From a virus: a stretch of DNA of 30,721 bases. The DNA is taken from positions 1 to 30,721 of the IMG/VR virus record IMGVR_UViG_3300030430_000942. One strand, written 5' to 3'. The notes beneath the pieces are model-generated. The model had not been told where the DNA came from. It made no database searches and saw only the letters and a list, made by a program, of their open reading frames with translations. Shown one piece after another: positions 1 through 9,087 of the stretch (position 1 is the first letter of the stretch; each line of letters opens with the position of its first letter). The position numbers and the translations under genes are program-made.

Positions 1-147
1 GCCATATACAAATGGGTGAAGGAAGAACGTTTTCCAAAGCCAATTAAGTTTGGTGATGACAATACAAAAAGAATGTCAGCTAGATGGATTCGAGAGGACA
101 TTGAGAAATGGTTAGAAGAAAAGAGAACTAGAAGTTTATTTGAATGA
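1..147 (+). CDS. AlpA/MerR-like helix-turn-helix DNA-binding protein, C-terminal part (5' end outside window)
   Basis: The reading frame is open from base 1 to a TGA at 145-147 and gives 48 residues. It reads AIYKWVKEERFPKPIKFG, then a variable loop, then ARWIREDIEKWLEE. This is the second half of the AlpA/excisionase type of winged HTH, in which the recognition helix (xIYxWxxxGxFPxPxKxG) is followed by a wing and a W-x-DIxxW helix. Members act as small transcription regulators or as excisionases. Its stop overlaps the ATG of the helicase gene (ATGA at 144-147), so it heads or belongs to the replication operon. The N-terminus is missing, and whether it acts as a regulator or an excisionase cannot be decided here. 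Confidence 0.7.
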   Translation, partial: AIYKWVKEERFPKPIKFGDDNTKRMSARWIREDIEKWLEEKRTRSLFE

Positions 148-1673
148 TAAAGAATAGTAAATTAATACTAGGACCACCTGGTTGTGGAAAGACTTACTCT
201 TTAATTCAAGAGGTAAAGAATGCTCTTGCTCATGGAATAAGTCCTTCTCGTATTGGTGTTGTTTCATTTACAACTAAAGCAATCAGAGAGTTTATCGACA
301 GAGCGTGTTCAGAATTTAATCTTACTAAGGATGACTTCCCACATTTCAGAACATTACATGCTACCGGGTTTCATGGTCTTGGTTTAGATTCATCTGATGT
401 TATGGGAAAGCAAGACTATAGAGCATTGAGTGATATGCTTGGTGTAGACTTTGAAGGAACAGATGCAACGTCAATGGATGATGGTATTAGTATTCCTACT
501 ATTGGTGGGTCGGGTGCTAAGTATCTACAAACAATAATGAGATCGAAGTATAGAGAGGTTTCACTTTCTCAAGAATATAACATGCAAGGAGATTACAGTT
601 TACACTTTGAAAAACTAGATCAGATTGATAGAACTCTTGTCCTCTACAAAAGTAAATTCAATAAGCTAGATTTTTCTGACATGATTTCTAAATATATAGA
701 GAGTGTAGAAGCTCCTTATCTTGATCTGTTGATTGTGGATGAGGCACAAGATCTTACTCCACTGCAATGGACAATGGTAGAAAAAATGTCCGAGAATGCA
801 GAGGAGATTATTATTGCTGGAGATGATGATCAAGCAATTCACCGGTGGACAGGCGTAAACGTCCAGAGGTTCGTGGATTCTTCTGATCGTGTGAAAGTAC
901 TTAATAAATCATATCGCCTACCACGTAGCGTTTGGGCGTTGGCTGAACGCATATCCAGACGTATACCTAATAGAATACCAAAAGAGTTTTATCCAAGGGA
1001 AGAGGAAGGAAGAGTTGATTGGGTGTGGCGAGTTTCAGATCTACCTTTGGATCAAGGTTCGTGGACCATCATGGCTAGAACAAATAGTTTTGTAAACGAT
1101 ATTGCAGAGGAACTTAGATCCTGGGGATATTTTTATTCTTTGAAAGGACGAACATCTATTAAACAAGAACACATAGAAGTCATGGCTATATGGAAAGATC
1201 TACAAAAAGGATATGCTTTACCTTTAGATACCATTAAGATTTTTTACAAAGGTGTTCCAAAAACAAAACATAATGCAGTTGTGCAAAGAGGTTCTACTGC
1301 TTTGCTTGATATGTTACCACCAGATGCAGAAGTTAATTATCAAGAGTTAGTTAAAGACTTTGGTATGTTGGCTCCTCTGGATCGAGATGCAAAAGACATA
1401 GCAAGACTAAGCATGGATGAGAAGTTATACATAGCTGCTATTGAAAGAAGAGGGGAATCTATTGAAAGTAATCCTCGTATTAAACTATCCACTATCCACG
1501 CCATGAAAGGAGGAGAGGATGATAACGTTGCTGTATACTTAGGATCTACACAAGCTTGCATGGAAGGTAAGAATCCAGAAGACGAGCATAGAGTATTCTA
1601 CGTAGCAGTTACTCGAGCAAAACAAAACTTATACTTAATAGAATCAGATAAAAAATACAGGTACATAATATGA
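144..1673 (+). CDS. UvrD/Rep-like superfamily 1 DNA helicase
   Basis: This 509-residue protein has the ordered SF1A helicase motifs: Walker A GPPGCGKT (10-17), motif Ia SFTTKAI (41-47), motif Ib TLHATGF (70-76), Walker B LLIVDEAQD (195-203), motif III GDDDQAIHRW (226-235), motif IV SYRLP (256-260), motif V LSTIHAMKGGE (448-458) and motif VI FYVAVTRAK (485-493). It should be an ATP-driven 3'-5' DNA translocase or helicase that unwinds the template for the polymerase two genes downstream. It is shorter than bacterial UvrD (about 720 residues), with reduced accessory subdomains, as is usual for phage versions. The start overlaps the preceding stop and its own stop overlaps the next ATG, which suggests translational coupling. 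Confidence 0.93.
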   Translation: MIKNSKLILGPPGCGKTYSLIQEVKNALAHGISPSRIGVVSFTTKAIREFIDRACSEFNLTKDDFPHFRTLHATGFHGLGLDSSDVMGKQDYRALSDMLGVDFEGTDATSMDDGISIPTIGGSGAKYLQTIMRSKYREVSLSQEYNMQGDYSLHFEKLDQIDRTLVLYKSKFNKLDFSDMISKYIESVEAPYLDLLIVDEAQDLTPLQWTMVEKMSENAEEIIIAGDDDQAIHRWTGVNVQRFVDSSDRVKVLNKSYRLPRSVWALAERISRRIPNRIPKEFYPREEEGRVDWVWRVSDLPLDQGSWTIMARTNSFVNDIAEELRSWGYFYSLKGRTSIKQEHIEVMAIWKDLQKGYALPLDTIKIFYKGVPKTKHNAVVQRGSTALLDMLPPDAEVNYQELVKDFGMLAPLDRDAKDIARLSMDEKLYIAAIERRGESIESNPRIKLSTIHAMKGGEDDNVAVYLGSTQACMEGKNPEDEHRVFYVAVTRAKQNLYLIESDKKYRYII

Positions 1674-1963
1674 AAAGAGAAGATATATTAAAACAAGCAG
1701 AGAAACTTATTAATGGTGACAGAGCAAAAGATTATGGTCCAGCTTATACAAATCATAAAAGAATAGCTGACATTTGGTCTGTTGTTTTTGGTCACGAAGT
1801 TACTGTCAAACAAGTTTATCTTTGCATGATCGCTATGAAGTTAGCTCGTCTTGTGCATGAAGATAAAGAAGATTCATGGATAGACATTTGTGGATATGCA
1901 GGACTTGGTGGTGAACTACAAGACAAACCTAAAAAGTTTGAGGGTGACTATGGTGAGGGATAG
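1670..1963 (+). CDS. DUF6378-like small phage protein
   Basis: This 97-residue protein carries the pattern INGDRAKDYGPAYTNHKRIA near residues 14-33, then a central MIAMKLARLVH helix and a C-terminal DSWIDICGYAGLGGE. This is the arrangement I associate with DUF6378, a small all-helical family common in phages beside nucleotide and replication genes. The conserved DR..YG, K..R and D..D.aGYa residues look like a polar active-site or binding constellation, but no activity is established. It overlaps the helicase stop by 4 bases and the polymerase start by 14 bases, so it is made with the replication proteins. The family assignment is from memory of the motif. Confidence 0.75.
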   Translation: MKREDILKQAEKLINGDRAKDYGPAYTNHKRIADIWSVVFGHEVTVKQVYLCMIAMKLARLVHEDKEDSWIDICGYAGLGGELQDKPKKFEGDYGEG

Positions 1964-3857
1964 AAAAGATAAAAGCACTATTGATTTTTACCACAGATAT
2001 GATGCTGATGTAATAGATAAACCTTGGAATATACCAACTGAATTTCCAGACCTTACAAAGTATAAACAAATAGCTGTGGACTTAGAAACATGTGATCCTA
2101 ACATTAAAACCTTTGGTCCCGGATGGCCAAGAAAAGATGGTTTTATCGTAGGCATAGCAGTTGCAGCTGGTGATTACTATGGATATTTTCCTATCCGACA
2201 TGAGAATGGACACAACCTAGATCCAAAGATTACATTGCGTTGGTTTAAGAAACAAATGGAAACACCTCATATAGATAAGATTATGCACAATGCTACCTAT
2301 GATTTGGGTTGGTTACGTGCCGAAGGTATCGAGGTACAAGGTAGAATAATCGACACCATGATAACGGGTGCTGTTGTTGATGAGAATAGATTTTCTTATA
2401 GCTTGGATAATTTAGGTAGAGATTGGATTGACATGCGTAAGAATGAAAAGTTATTACGTGCTACTGCAAAAGATTGGGGAGTAGATCCAAAAGCACAGAT
2501 GTACGTCCTTCCACCAACTGAGGTTGGTGCATACGCAGAACAAGATGCTTTGATGACTTTAAAACTTTGGGAGAGGTTAAAGTTAGAACTAGAGAAACAA
2601 GACTTATGGAATATCTGGAAGTTAGAAACTAGTCTTATACCTACTATGCTAGACATGAGAACAAATGGTGTTCGAGTGGATCTCGATAAAGCAGATCAGA
2701 TAGACAAGTCATTAAAGAAAAAGGTAGATGAATTAACAAAATGGATCAAATCTAAAACATCTATTAATATCAAACCTTGGGCAAGTGAATGCGTTAAGAG
2801 AGTGTTTGAAAAGTTGGACTTAAAATATCCAAAGACAGAGGCCGGTGCTCCTTCTTTTACCAAACAATTCCTTGCCAATCATCCGCATGAAGTATGTCAA
2901 GCGATTGTAAAGCTTAGAGAATTTGATAAGGCAGGATCCACATTTATCAATACAATTAAAACTCATGCACATAAAGGACGTATTCATGCAGAGTTTCACC
3001 AATTACGAAGTGATGATGGTGGCACTGTAACTGGTAGGTTCTCTTCATCTAATCCTAATCTGCAGCAGATTCCAGCAAGAGATCCAGAGATAAAGAAGAT
3101 GGTTCGAGGATTATTTTTACCAGAAGAAAGAACCAAGTGGGGATCCTTTGACTACTCAAGCCAAGAACCAAGGCTCTTGGTACATTTCGCAGCTAGTATT
3201 GGATCATCTAAACATGAAATGGTAGATGGGATTGTAGAAGAATATCATAATGGTGATGTAGATTTGCACCAGATGGTGGCAGACTTTGCTGGTATTAGTA
3301 GGAAAGAAGCGAAGACTGTGAACCTTGGTATTATGTATGGCATGGGTAAGGGTAAACTAGCAAATCAACTTGGTGTATCTTTAGATGAAGCATCTGAAAT
3401 TTTAGAAACACATAAATCTAAAGTTCCTTTTGTAAAAGATCTAGCAGATCTAGCATCCAGGCAAGCATTGAAGCATGGTGTGATTCGTACCTTACTAGGT
3501 AGACGTTGCCACTTTCACTTGTGGGAACCAAAGACTTTTGCATATAACAAACCTTTACCTTTGGATAAAGCAATGGAGGATTACGGACCACCATTAAGGA
3601 GAGCCTTTACTTACAAAGCTTTGAATAAACTGATACAAGGTTCAGCTGCAGATCAAACAAAGAAAGCCATGTCTGATTGTTACAAAGCAGGTCTTGTTCC
3701 TATGCTAACAGTGCATGATGAACTTTGTTTTTCTGTGCAAAATAAAGAACAATCTGATACAATCAAAGATATTATGGAGAATGGATTGAATGACATATTA
3801 AAAGTTCCATCTAAAGTGGATGACGTTTTAGCAAATAACTGGGGAGAGGTAGACTAA
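1950..3857 (+). CDS. polA: Family-A DNA polymerase (PolA-like) with 3'-5' exonuclease domain
   Basis: The replicative polymerase of the phage. I place the start at the ATG at 1950 (635 residues), preceded by GAGGG at 1940-1944; an ATG at 1890 would add 20 residues that lie entirely inside the upstream gene. Exonuclease motifs are Exo I VDLET (43-47), Exo II HNATYD (113-118) and Exo III YAEQD (195-199). Polymerase motifs are RFSSSNPNLQQIPARD, motif A DYSSQEPRLL (401-410), motif B RKEAKTVNLGIMYG (451-464) and motif C HDE (589-591). There is no 5'-3' nuclease domain, as is usual in phages. In motif B the residue eight after the Arg, equivalent to E. coli Phe762, is Leu459. Surveys of marine viruses link this substitution to a distinct, often temperate, group. 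Confidence 0.95.
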   Translation: MVRDRKDKSTIDFYHRYDADVIDKPWNIPTEFPDLTKYKQIAVDLETCDPNIKTFGPGWPRKDGFIVGIAVAAGDYYGYFPIRHENGHNLDPKITLRWFKKQMETPHIDKIMHNATYDLGWLRAEGIEVQGRIIDTMITGAVVDENRFSYSLDNLGRDWIDMRKNEKLLRATAKDWGVDPKAQMYVLPPTEVGAYAEQDALMTLKLWERLKLELEKQDLWNIWKLETSLIPTMLDMRTNGVRVDLDKADQIDKSLKKKVDELTKWIKSKTSINIKPWASECVKRVFEKLDLKYPKTEAGAPSFTKQFLANHPHEVCQAIVKLREFDKAGSTFINTIKTHAHKGRIHAEFHQLRSDDGGTVTGRFSSSNPNLQQIPARDPEIKKMVRGLFLPEERTKWGSFDYSSQEPRLLVHFAASIGSSKHEMVDGIVEEYHNGDVDLHQMVADFAGISRKEAKTVNLGIMYGMGKGKLANQLGVSLDEASEILETHKSKVPFVKDLADLASRQALKHGVIRTLLGRRCHFHLWEPKTFAYNKPLPLDKAMEDYGPPLRRAFTYKALNKLIQGSAADQTKKAMSDCYKAGLVPMLTVHDELCFSVQNKEQSDTIKDIMENGLNDILKVPSKVDDVLANNWGEVD

Positions 3858-4093
3858 TGAAATATAGAGGAAACATTAATAAGAAACTTTATTATAGCAA
3901 TAGCAAAAAAATATCTAAGTTAAGTGATATGCACCCTATGCAGATAGATGCTCTTATGAATTTTATAGGTGTAAGTTTAGCGGTTGCATCTGCATTAGAA
4001 GATGAATCAGCAATGGAAGCTGTAAAAGAATCGGCTGATGATTTAATTCAAATGCTAGGTGGTCATGGCATCCGCATGGAAACAAAGCACTAG
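3857..4093 (+). CDS. Small unknown protein at the end of the replication operon
   Basis: This 78-residue protein is not one I recognise. The N-terminal 25 residues are basic (YRGNINKKLYYSNSKKISK). The rest is mostly helical and acidic, with MQIDALMNFIGVSLAVASALEDESAMEAVKESADDL. It starts on the last base of the polymerase stop (TAATG), so it is probably translationally coupled to the polymerase. Its stop is half of a palindromic CTAG shared with the convergent - strand gene. A role in replication is suggested only by position. Confidence 0.65.
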   Translation: MKYRGNINKKLYYSNSKKISKLSDMHPMQIDALMNFIGVSLAVASALEDESAMEAVKESADDLIQMLGGHGIRMETKH

Positions 4094-7000
4094 GTTCTAC
4101 CTAACCTTTGTGCAAGAGCTATGTTTGCTGGATTATTACCTAACAAGTTAGGATCAACTGGTCCTGGTGGCACGTTCATAGATGCAAGGTTCATGTTAAC
4201 AGGAGCAGGAGCAGGAGCCGGGATACTTGATTGATTTATCATTGGAAGATCTTTAAAAGGGTTGTCTTGTATCATTGGAAGATCTTCAAAAGGATTCGTA
4301 TCAAAAGTTGTAGTTTTTTGTTGCCCATATTTTCTATCTCTTTGACCTTGTATATAAGACATAATCTCTTGTCTTGGTAATAAATCTAATGTTCCATTCT
4401 CTCTCATATCTCTAAGTTTATCACCTTTAGGAAAAGGTAGTGGAGGATATCTTCCTTGCATTAACTCTTTGTATCCAGAAACATTTGCGTCTTTTAATAT
4501 TTTTCTAATCTTTGCATCAGAAAAACCTAATGTTCTGTAATCATTAATAACAGCATAAAATTTATTATATACTCTAAACCTATCTTCATTTGCCTCTATG
4601 AATGTATTCAGTAAATCTTGTCTTGTTGTGTTGGGTTTTCTAAGTTCTCTATTAAATTTACTAGATGTAGCACTTCTTCCAGAAGCAAACTCATAGCCTT
4701 TAAATGTTAGGTTTTTATCTAGTGTTCCTTCTGATTCTGTTATACCACTAAATGCTCTAAACAGTTCCTCACTTAAATCTCTTTCTAATCCTCTGTAATC
4801 TTTTTCTGATATGTTAAGTTCTTCATTTAAATCTAAAGAACTTATAACAGATCTGGCGAATCTACTTGGTTGAAACTCACCGCTCCTAACATCAATGGGA
4901 ACAAGACTAGGTATAAGAGCATCCATTACATGAGCAAAACTATTACCAAATATTCTACCTGCACTATCGTTATCTAGATCATAAACCTTTGCACCAGTTG
5001 AAGTTCTACCACCTCTTCCAAAAGCTCCTGGTAGAACATCTCTAATTTTTGCAGCTGCTATAGACTCTTCTAGAAAAGGACTAAAGACTTCTGACAAGGA
5101 TTCTAAACCAGCTTCAGCTGTAATTCTTGCTCCAGATTTACCTAGCTTTTGTCCTTCGTCAAACTTATTTAGTGCAGCAATAACTGTTTTTTCTATTATA
5201 TCATAAGGATTTGAGTAACTAAAATTTACATACTTTGGTGTTCCATCTTCGTTACGTCCAGTGGGAATTAACCTTGCATTTTTTTCCCAAGGAGGAACAC
5301 CAGATCTTTGTAACGCTTTCATTTCATCTTCTGTAACTCCAGAAAACTCATGGCCAAGTTTACTTAATGTTGCCGGTAAGACAACAGAAGTAGACAAAAC
5401 ACCTGTTAATCTTCTTAATCCAATCTTTTGTATTTCAACATTGGGATCTGCAAGTTCATCAATACCTCTAGCGATTGTGTTTCCACTTGTTCTTAATATC
5501 TCATATGGAAAAGCTATGAAGTTACCAATGGGTAGTTTTCTTAATGCCTTTATAACTTCTGGTGCTAGATTATAGTTTGGAACTGTGTTCCTTACAATTC
5601 TTGCAGCCTCATCATCCAAGAAATCATTTACATTTAAATTTCTTCCAGACTTCCTACGTATGAAAGAAACTTTTTCTTCTGGATTCATTTTATTTAAAGC
5701 ATTGGCTAACTTACTTTTTTCAAATTCAAAGTTATATATCTTCCATATATCATCACCACCTTGATACAAGTCTTCAGCTTTTGTACCTACTCCTTTAATA
5801 AACCTTCCTATAGGGTTATCGGTACTCCAATGTCCAAACTTTCTAGTGGTTGCCATTCCATCAATGATAGCTTCCTCCGAGTATCCAAGTCCTTTTCTAA
5901 TTAAAGATTGAAGTTCTTTTAATTCTGCTTGACTATTAATAACACCTAGTCTTTGTAGCTTTTGAAGTTCTTCTAATGAGTTTGGTTTACTAAGAATGTT
6001 ATCATAAACAAGTCTCATTGATTCAAAAAGATTGGCTCCTCTTCCTACATTACCTTGCATCATGGCAAAGGCAGCTGCAGTAGATACGTTCCTTATTTGT
6101 GTAATAGGAGATAAAACAGTTTTTCCATATTGAACAAAACCTTTTCCTCTTAAAAACGTATCATATAAAGAACGTGCAGGATTAAATATACCTAAATCAC
6201 CAATGACAAGTCTTGTTAGATCTTTGTAAACTCTATCAGGCACAGCATATCCATACAAAGATCCCCAACCAGAAGTTGTTATATCATCTGGTTCTCCTTT
6301 TGCTGCACTAGATCCCCTTGACCCACCCAAAATTGTATAACCATCTTTTTCTAAATCAGCCTTGGTAGCATCGTCCATTCCTTCAGTTGATTTAAATAGT
6401 TTAGATAAACCGGGATTGGTATCGGCAAGCTTTCTTATCTTACCAAAATAATTATCAACAGCTGAAAACTCTGCTAGATCTGCTACTGTAGCTACATAGT
6501 TTTCTAAGGGATCATCAATCTTTCCTAACAAAGCTTCTTGATATTTTCTTAAATTTTTACGTTCAACAAATAATCCAGGATTTAGTTTTAATTCTGGTGT
6601 CCTACCTACAAGTTCATTTCTACTTTTTCTATGACGTTTATATTTCCTTAAAAATCTATCCGTTGCTTCTTGTGCTAATTCATCTGTTACAGGACCATCA
6701 ATAGGTCTTTTTAATATTTCCTGAACAGCTTCTCTATCTCCTTTGAATCCTTGTCTTGCTATTCTAATTACTTGTTCGCTTGGAGTGTAATCAGCATCTT
6801 CAAAAACTTGATAACGCTTACGCATGTAAGAACCAAGGTTCGAGCGAATAGTTTCTTTTAAACTTTTTTTAGTTTCTTTTACTGGAACAAAATCATTTTT
6901 CTTTATGAAATCACTGTCCATAATTTTTTCACTTAGAGAATCAATTTGTCCTCTCATTAAATTTATATCATCATGTAAAATTTTAGGAATGGATTTAAGA

Positions 7001-8001
7001 GCTTGCTCTTTTCCTAAAGCATCTGTTGTTAAATACTTATCTATATTATTAAGCATATCTTTTCTAGTCAGAGGAGTTCCTCCATCTGTGGCTCGAAGAC
7101 CTTGATCTACAATCTTAGTTAAGTTCTTATCTAATCTATCTATAATTTGTTTAGCACCTTTAGCTTCTGCTTCAACAAATCCTTCGACTAAAGATTTAGC
7201 TTCCCCTATTTCTTGAGGAAGAACACCTCTATATCTTAAATAACTTAATGTATTTCCAAGAGCATTTTCAAAAACATTAGATTCATCAAACCTAACTTTA
7301 TCTTCTACTGTTTTAAGATAGTCACCAATTTTTGCTCCTCCCTCCTTAACAGCACGAGCAGCTTGAGTTATACCGGGTATTTCTCCTACTGTATCAATGA
7401 CAGCTGAACCTGCTTCTCCTATTCCTTTTGCTATAAAAGGTGCAGCGATAAGTCCTAGTCCACCTTCAGCACCAACTCTTAGTTTATTTAAAAGTCTTCT
7501 AGATGCTTCTTCATCTCCTTGTAATCCAATGTCTTCTTGCGTAGCTGTTGGACCACCTTCAAAAAAATCTCCTAGTGTAGTCGTATCGTTGGTAGCAACC
7601 ACCGCATCTGTAGTTGCCGCTGCTCCTAATTGTTTTGCAAAAGTTCCTACTCTTCCTGCTTTACTAGCTGCACCAACAAGTCTAGCTGCTGCTAAACCGG
7701 GTATAACAAACTGTGAACCAACTTCACCTATTGCACCTGCTAATCCTTCTGGATCTATACCAAGGTTTGCTCTGCCTTCTTCAAATGCTTCGGTAATATC
7801 TGAGGCGTAATCTGTACCACCAAAATAATCTGGAACTAAAGCAGCTGTTTCTAGAATGCCTTGTGGTATTTTTGATAAACCAGAAGCTACTCCTTCTGCA
7901 AACTCTTGAACTACTCCCTCTGACGTATTATCAGAGACCATAGGGAGATCTTTAAAAGGATTGTCCGAAACCATAGGGAGATCTTTAAAAGGATTGTCCA
8001 C
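4090..8001 (-). CDS. Giant putative internal virion / DNA-ejection protein with NPFKDLPM motifs at both ends
   Basis: This 1303-residue protein is the largest in the window and the last gene of the - strand block. The start is a GTG at 8001 with AGGAG ten bases upstream. Two copies of DNPFKDLPM (residues 2-10 and 13-21) open the protein, and two more (1236-1254) lie near the C-terminus before a Pro/Ala-rich tail. Between them it is mostly helical, with a Gly/Ala-rich hydrophobic region near residues 85-205 and a conserved-looking section around NTVPNYN...LRKLPIGNFIAFPYEILRTSGN. Size, position after the tail genes and composition resemble the large internal or ejected proteins of marine podoviruses. 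No lytic transglycosylase, protease or polymerase motif was found. The role is inferred. Confidence 0.75.
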   Translation of the reverse strand: MDNPFKDLPMVSDNPFKDLPMVSDNTSEGVVQEFAEGVASGLSKIPQGILETAALVPDYFGGTDYASDITEAFEEGRANLGIDPEGLAGAIGEVGSQFVIPGLAAARLVGAASKAGRVGTFAKQLGAAATTDAVVATNDTTTLGDFFEGGPTATQEDIGLQGDEEASRRLLNKLRVGAEGGLGLIAAPFIAKGIGEAGSAVIDTVGEIPGITQAARAVKEGGAKIGDYLKTVEDKVRFDESNVFENALGNTLSYLRYRGVLPQEIGEAKSLVEGFVEAEAKGAKQIIDRLDKNLTKIVDQGLRATDGGTPLTRKDMLNNIDKYLTTDALGKEQALKSIPKILHDDINLMRGQIDSLSEKIMDSDFIKKNDFVPVKETKKSLKETIRSNLGSYMRKRYQVFEDADYTPSEQVIRIARQGFKGDREAVQEILKRPIDGPVTDELAQEATDRFLRKYKRHRKSRNELVGRTPELKLNPGLFVERKNLRKYQEALLGKIDDPLENYVATVADLAEFSAVDNYFGKIRKLADTNPGLSKLFKSTEGMDDATKADLEKDGYTILGGSRGSSAAKGEPDDITTSGWGSLYGYAVPDRVYKDLTRLVIGDLGIFNPARSLYDTFLRGKGFVQYGKTVLSPITQIRNVSTAAAFAMMQGNVGRGANLFESMRLVYDNILSKPNSLEELQKLQRLGVINSQAELKELQSLIRKGLGYSEEAIIDGMATTRKFGHWSTDNPIGRFIKGVGTKAEDLYQGGDDIWKIYNFEFEKSKLANALNKMNPEEKVSFIRRKSGRNLNVNDFLDDEAARIVRNTVPNYNLAPEVIKALRKLPIGNFIAFPYEILRTSGNTIARGIDELADPNVEIQKIGLRRLTGVLSTSVVLPATLSKLGHEFSGVTEDEMKALQRSGVPPWEKNARLIPTGRNEDGTPKYVNFSYSNPYDIIEKTVIAALNKFDEGQKLGKSGARITAEAGLESLSEVFSPFLEESIAAAKIRDVLPGAFGRGGRTSTGAKVYDLDNDSAGRIFGNSFAHVMDALIPSLVPIDVRSGEFQPSRFARSVISSLDLNEELNISEKDYRGLERDLSEELFRAFSGITESEGTLDKNLTFKGYEFASGRSATSSKFNRELRKPNTTRQDLLNTFIEANEDRFRVYNKFYAVINDYRTLGFSDAKIRKILKDANVSGYKELMQGRYPPLPFPKGDKLRDMRENGTLDLLPRQEIMSYIQGQRDRKYGQQKTTTFDTNPFEDLPMIQDNPFKDLPMINQSSIPAPAPAPVNMNLASMNVPPGPVDPNLLGNNPANIALAQRLGRT
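4238..4296 (-). repeat. C-terminal pair of NPF(K/E)DLPM-coding repeats
   Basis: Two imperfect direct repeats of about 30 bases encode NPFEDLPMIQ and DNPFKDLPMIN at residues 1236-1256 of the giant protein. On the + strand both share the core CATTGGAAGATCTT. The same motif occurs at the N-terminus of this protein. Confidence 0.7.
7937..7999 (-). repeat. N-terminal tandem repeat, 30 identical bases at 33-base period
   Basis: Bases 7937-7966 and 7970-7999 are identical over 30 bases and are offset by 33, so they encode an 11-residue period (DNPFKDLPMVS). The nucleotide identity shows a recent duplication, whereas the C-terminal pair has diverged. Confidence 0.85.
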
Positions 8002-8003
8002 TG

Positions 8004-9086
8004 TTAAACAACTCCTGCAGGAATACCTCTTTCAATTAACACTTTTTTAACTGCATCAGGATCTCTTCCAGATGCAATTTCTTTTTTAGCCAATTCAACT
8101 AATGCTTGTTGGTCTTTTGTTAGTTTAATATTAGAATCATCAGTGCTAGTATCGCTAGGAGTACCTCCTCCTGTTGGATATAAAGGTCCAATTAATCTTT
8201 TGGCTTCTTGCATAGCTTGATCTGCAGGAAGACCTTGTGTTATTAACTTTTCTGCAAATTCTCTTATAGCATCTGATCTATCTTCTCTAGGAGAAGTACC
8301 AGATCTCTTGCTTCCTGTTCCTCTTGTTGATAAATCTACTGCTATTCCTTGTAAGATTTTTTTACCAAATCTTTCTGCAAAACTACCAGGATCTGCTATA
8401 GCTGTATTCTTTGCTACTCTTATATACTCTCTAGTTAATTCACCAACTGTCATGCCTTTTGGAATAGGTCCAATCGAGTCTTCGTAATTCTTTTCTATAC
8501 TTTTATTAGTAACGTCCTCTATTTTGTCTCTTGTATCTTTTTTATCCTCACTGTCATCATTTTTTTCAGTTTCTTCTATATCTTTTAAAGTATCATCTAA
8601 AGCTTGTTTTGCTGCAGTAAGAGTACCAAACTTTTTTAACATATCAGATTTAAAAGCTTGTGCTGGTTTAGTAATATCAACTGTGCCATCAGCTTTAATG
8701 GTTGGTTTATTCATTGTTCTAAATTTTTCAGTTCCTATAAACTTTTCAAGTTTTGTTGGAAAAATTCCATCTTTAGGAGTAGTCATACCTGGTTTAGCTC
8801 TTGTAATTAAATTCAAAGGATTTAAACCTTTCGCCATTACATTACTTGCTAAATTAGGTGCAAAATTTAAACCGGCTTTTACCGCTCCACCAAGAAAATA
8901 ATTTTGTGCAGGTTCTGGTGAGTCTACAGCTTGCACAATATCTTTGATTACAGGCATGGCTTTCTGTGCTTCTTTTATAAGTTCTTCAGAAGAAGACATG
9001 ATACCACCCATGCTAGATAATTTATTTCTAGCAGAACGGTTATTGTCATTTACAAAAGTTATAGAAAGATTCTGTATTCCTTTCAT
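8004..9086 (-). CDS. Putative internal virion protein (unknown family)
   Basis: This 360-residue protein starts at the ATG at 9086, with GGAG nine bases upstream. A GTG at 9101 would also be in frame but uses that same GGAG as codons. It contains a Gly/Ala-rich patch (NYFLGGAVKAGLNFAPNLASNVMAKGLNPL), a strongly charged segment (DIEETEKNDDSEDKKDTRDK), helical stretches, and a C-terminal ELAKKEIASGRDPDAVKKVL module. That module resembles the short helical repeats (A..I..G.dp..V...L...G) found in other phage internal proteins. It lies between two other putative ejection proteins and is spaced two bases from the giant gene. I do not recognise the family, so the role is inferred from context. Confidence 0.65.
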   Translation of the reverse strand: MKGIQNLSITFVNDNNRSARNKLSSMGGIMSSSEELIKEAQKAMPVIKDIVQAVDSPEPAQNYFLGGAVKAGLNFAPNLASNVMAKGLNPLNLITRAKPGMTTPKDGIFPTKLEKFIGTEKFRTMNKPTIKADGTVDITKPAQAFKSDMLKKFGTLTAAKQALDDTLKDIEETEKNDDSEDKKDTRDKIEDVTNKSIEKNYEDSIGPIPKGMTVGELTREYIRVAKNTAIADPGSFAERFGKKILQGIAVDLSTRGTGSKRSGTSPREDRSDAIREFAEKLITQGLPADQAMQEAKRLIGPLYPTGGGTPSDTSTDDSNIKLTKDQQALVELAKKEIASGRDPDAVKKVLIERGIPAGVV

Positions 9087-9087
9087 A

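Noticed and set aside
1890-1949. Upstream ATG of the polymerase frame at 1890
   Set aside because: It lies inside the DUF6378-like gene without a ribosome binding site, whereas the ATG at 1950 has GAGGG upstream and starts where homologous sequence begins.
7397-7810. Long open frames on the + strand opposite the virion genes (for example 5261-5575, 7397-7810, 8524-8901, 9529-9933)
   Set aside because: They are antisense to well-supported genes, have Ser/Pro/Ala- or Ser/Ile-rich low-quality sequence, lack ribosome binding sites and show no recognisable motif; they arise from the codon bias of the real genes.
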